This document shows, in pieces, positions 14,527 to 16,201 of a stretch of DNA of 16,201 nucleotides (positions within the stretch are counted from its first letter, which is position 1; every line of letters begins with the position of its first letter). The notes under the pieces are model-generated. The model worked only from the letters and a program-made list of their open reading frames with translations. It made no database searches and had not been told where the DNA came from. The DNA is from JAGVMG01 sp964461105 (GTDB taxonomy: Bacteria > Chlamydiota > Chlamydiia > Chlamydiales > Rhabdochlamydiaceae). The stretch lies in the NCBI GenBank assembly GCA_964461105.1, contig CAYWSY010000043.1, positions 1-16,201 of the forward strand, given 5' to 3'. A program made the translations under genes and the position numbers.

Positions 14527-15168
14527 ATGCGCCGCAAAGGATGCTTCATCACGTTTGAAGGGGGCGAAGGCGCAGGGAAGACGACACTCATTGAAAAAGT
14601 GTATGCTCATCTCAAGAGTAAACAGATTCCCGTCCTCCAGACAAGAGCCCCTGGAGGAACTCCGATCGGTCAAAAAATTCGGGAGCTTGTGTTAAACAAG
14701 CATGGAATCCCCCTTGCTAAGAGGTGCGAGCTTCTCCTGTTTCTTGCTGACCGCGCTCAGCATGTCGATGAAGTGATTATCCCAGCGCTCGATCAAGGCC
14801 AAGTTGTCCTCTGTGACCGATTCAACGACTCGACAATTGCCTATCAGGGAGGAGCCCGCGGGTTTGATGGCAAACTTGTGAAGTTTCTCTGCAACTTTGC
14901 CTGTGATAAAGTAAAGCCTGATTTGACCTTGTATCTCGATCTTGATCCCAAAATCGGCTTCGAGCGGACCCAAGCTACGCGCGATGGAAAAGACCGGATC
15001 GAATCGGAAACACTTAAGTTTCATCAAAAGATCCGCCGAGCATTTCATCATATTGCCAAAGCGGAACCGAAGCGGTTGAAGTTGATTGATGCGAGAAGGT
15101 CTCCTGAAGAAGTATTAACCCAAACGCTCGGACACATCGATGCCCTTCTCAAAGTTAAAAGGAAATGA
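14527..15168 (+). CDS. tmk: Thymidylate (dTMP) kinase
   Basis: This 213-residue kinase phosphorylates dTMP to dTDP for DNA synthesis. It shows the P-loop FEGGEGAGKTT (10-20), the DR motif LCDRFNDSTIAYQGGARG (95-112) with D97 and R98, and an arginine-bearing LID, RDGKDRIESE (152-161), as in bacterial type II enzymes. The usual motif TREPGGT reads TRAPGGT: the conserved Glu is Ala at residue 41, confirmed from the codon gcc. The length is normal. The ATG lies five bases after the gyrA stop without a clear ribosome-binding site, so translational coupling to gyrA is likely. Confidence 0.94.
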   Translation: MRRKGCFITFEGGEGAGKTTLIEKVYAHLKSKQIPVLQTRAPGGTPIGQKIRELVLNKHGIPLAKRCELLLFLADRAQHVDEVIIPALDQGQVVLCDRFNDSTIAYQGGARGFDGKLVKFLCNFACDKVKPDLTLYLDLDPKIGFERTQATRDGKDRIESETLKFHQKIRRAFHHIAKAEPKRLKLIDARRSPEEVLTQTLGHIDALLKVKRK

Positions 15169-16183
15169 TCAGGTAAAAGCAGCTTTGATTCGCATGGTGG
15201 AACATCATTGTGTTCCGCATACGCTGCTCTTCGCAGGTCCAGATGGGGTTGGCAAGGGGCGCTTTGCTTTGGAGTTAGCAGCCCTTCTTATGGGACCGGA
15301 GCATGCAGAGAAAATTAAGACAGGCAATCATCCCGACATCCACATCTATCAGCCGGAAGGAAAAGCTCATATCCATCCCGTGGAGGCGATGCGCAACCTC
15401 ATTGCGGAAGTAGGAATGCCCCCTTTTGAGGCGCCCGTAAAGGTATTTATCATTCATGAAGCCCATCAAATGCTCCCAGCGAGCAGCAATGCGCTTTTGA
15501 AAACCTTAGAAGAGCCCACTTCTGGCAGTTACATAATGCTGCTCACGTCACAACCGGAAGGGCTTCTTCCAACTATTGTTTCCCGTTGTCGGAAAATTCC
15601 ATTTTTTCCGATTCCAGACCATCAGATTGCAGCGCATGCGGAAGCACATTGGAACCAAACTCCTGAGAGTGCGCGTAAAACTTCATTTTTAGCACAAGGT
15701 TCCTTGGCAAGAGCAGAGCTGATTGCTACTCAACGTAAAGATGAGACTGAGCAATTGATACGACAGTTACTTGTTCAAGGTATTTCTAATTATCCTCAAT
15801 TTATCAAAATCTGCGCTCAACTCGAATCTGTCTACGGTCTTGGCAAGGCGGATGTGGAAGAAGGCGCTGAACTACCAAGTTCCTCTGTCGATGAGCTTTT
15901 CGAAGAGATCGCAGCATGGTTTCGCGATCTGCATCTGATCGCACAAGGGGGCGATCTGAGCTTGTTATACCATCATGAAGCAATCGAGGAGTTGCAGTGT
16001 GCAGCGCAACACGAAAAGCCCTCGCTCGAGCGAGTGTTGGAAGCCATTGCGCGGGCGCGACTGGCCTTGCAGCGTCATTTTAAACTGCGTGTTGTCTTGG
16101 AAGAGCTGTTTTTTCAGTTATACCCAAACGTTCAGTCAGACTGCAGTATATACCCCTTCCGGTTCAAAGGCGCCCTAAATTAG
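15140..16183 (+). CDS. holB: DNA polymerase III delta' subunit (clamp loader)
   Basis: This 347-residue AAA+ protein is part of the clamp loader that places the beta sliding clamp on DNA. Seen in order: VPHTLLFAGPDGVGKG (25-40), a P-loop in which the usual Ser/Thr after the lysine is Gly; GNHPDIHIYQPEGKAHIHP (62-80); VFIIHEAHQM (102-111) at the Walker B position; NALLKTLEEPTSGSYIMLLT (117-136); and the SRC sensor motif (148-150) in TIVSRCRKIPF. The four-cysteine zinc module of E. coli delta' is absent. The weakened ATP site fits a delta' subunit rather than the ATPase subunit DnaX. The start overlaps the end of tmk by 29 bp, which suggests coupled translation. The stop is followed by an A-rich run at the window edge. 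Confidence 0.92.
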   Translation: MPFSKLKGNDQVKAALIRMVEHHCVPHTLLFAGPDGVGKGRFALELAALLMGPEHAEKIKTGNHPDIHIYQPEGKAHIHPVEAMRNLIAEVGMPPFEAPVKVFIIHEAHQMLPASSNALLKTLEEPTSGSYIMLLTSQPEGLLPTIVSRCRKIPFFPIPDHQIAAHAEAHWNQTPESARKTSFLAQGSLARAELIATQRKDETEQLIRQLLVQGISNYPQFIKICAQLESVYGLGKADVEEGAELPSSSVDELFEEIAAWFRDLHLIAQGGDLSLLYHHEAIEELQCAAQHEKPSLERVLEAIARARLALQRHFKLRVVLEELFFQLYPNVQSDCSIYPFRFKGALN

Positions 16184-16201
16184 AATCAAAAAAAATAACA
16201 G

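Noticed and set aside
15140..16183. dnaX (tau/gamma) instead of holB
   Set aside because: The P-loop ends in Gly instead of Ser/Thr, the Walker B position reads HEAH, the zinc cysteines are missing and the protein is short, all of which fit delta' better.

Overview
The window looks like a piece of a chromosome from an environmental chlamydia (order Parachlamydiales or a close relative). The main argument is the right half: mgtE, a DUF721 gene, gyrB, gyrA, tmk and holB run in the order I recall for Chlamydia (around CT194 to CT187), and the GyrA and HolB sequences have the features I remember from chlamydial proteins. The left half carries leucine-rich-repeat (LRR) genes of a kind found in amoeba-associated chlamydiae and missing from the reduced animal pathogens. 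I cannot name the genus from sequence alone.

Layout. Positions 1-4161 are all on the minus strand, reading right to left: a branched-chain amino acid carrier (brnQ), a methionine aminopeptidase (map), and two tandem paralogous LRR genes, the second cut by the window edge. The aminopeptidase belongs to the archaeal/eukaryotic type 2 family, which is unusual for a bacterium. The two LRR genes share start region, ribosome-binding site and leader. A 33-bp scar between them is made of two non-adjacent pieces of the 3' end of map, so the pair arose by duplication of a unit that included the tail of map. The copy nearest the left edge has a perfect consensus sigma-70-type promoter; the other copy has lost that region and lies 59 bp behind map.

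A 368-bp divergent spacer separates brnQ from a third, plus-strand LRR gene with a long non-LRR N-terminus. It ends at a hairpin shared with the convergent GTPase gene typA/bipA (minus strand). A short spacer with a good promoter then leads into mgtE (plus strand).

From 9051 onward the DUF721 (DciA-like) gene, gyrB, gyrA, tmk and holB form one tightly packed plus-strand unit with gaps of 5-20 bp and one 29-bp overlap. It combines a helicase-loader-type protein, both gyrase subunits, dTMP kinase and the clamp-loader delta' subunit: a replication operon covering unwinding, supercoil removal, dTTP supply and clamp loading. A promoter placed almost exactly on the DUF721 start codon suggests a leaderless transcript.

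I saw no tRNA, rRNA, CRISPR array or intact insertion sequence. The best candidates for novelty are the LRR expansion with its duplication scar and the type 2 methionine aminopeptidase next to it.
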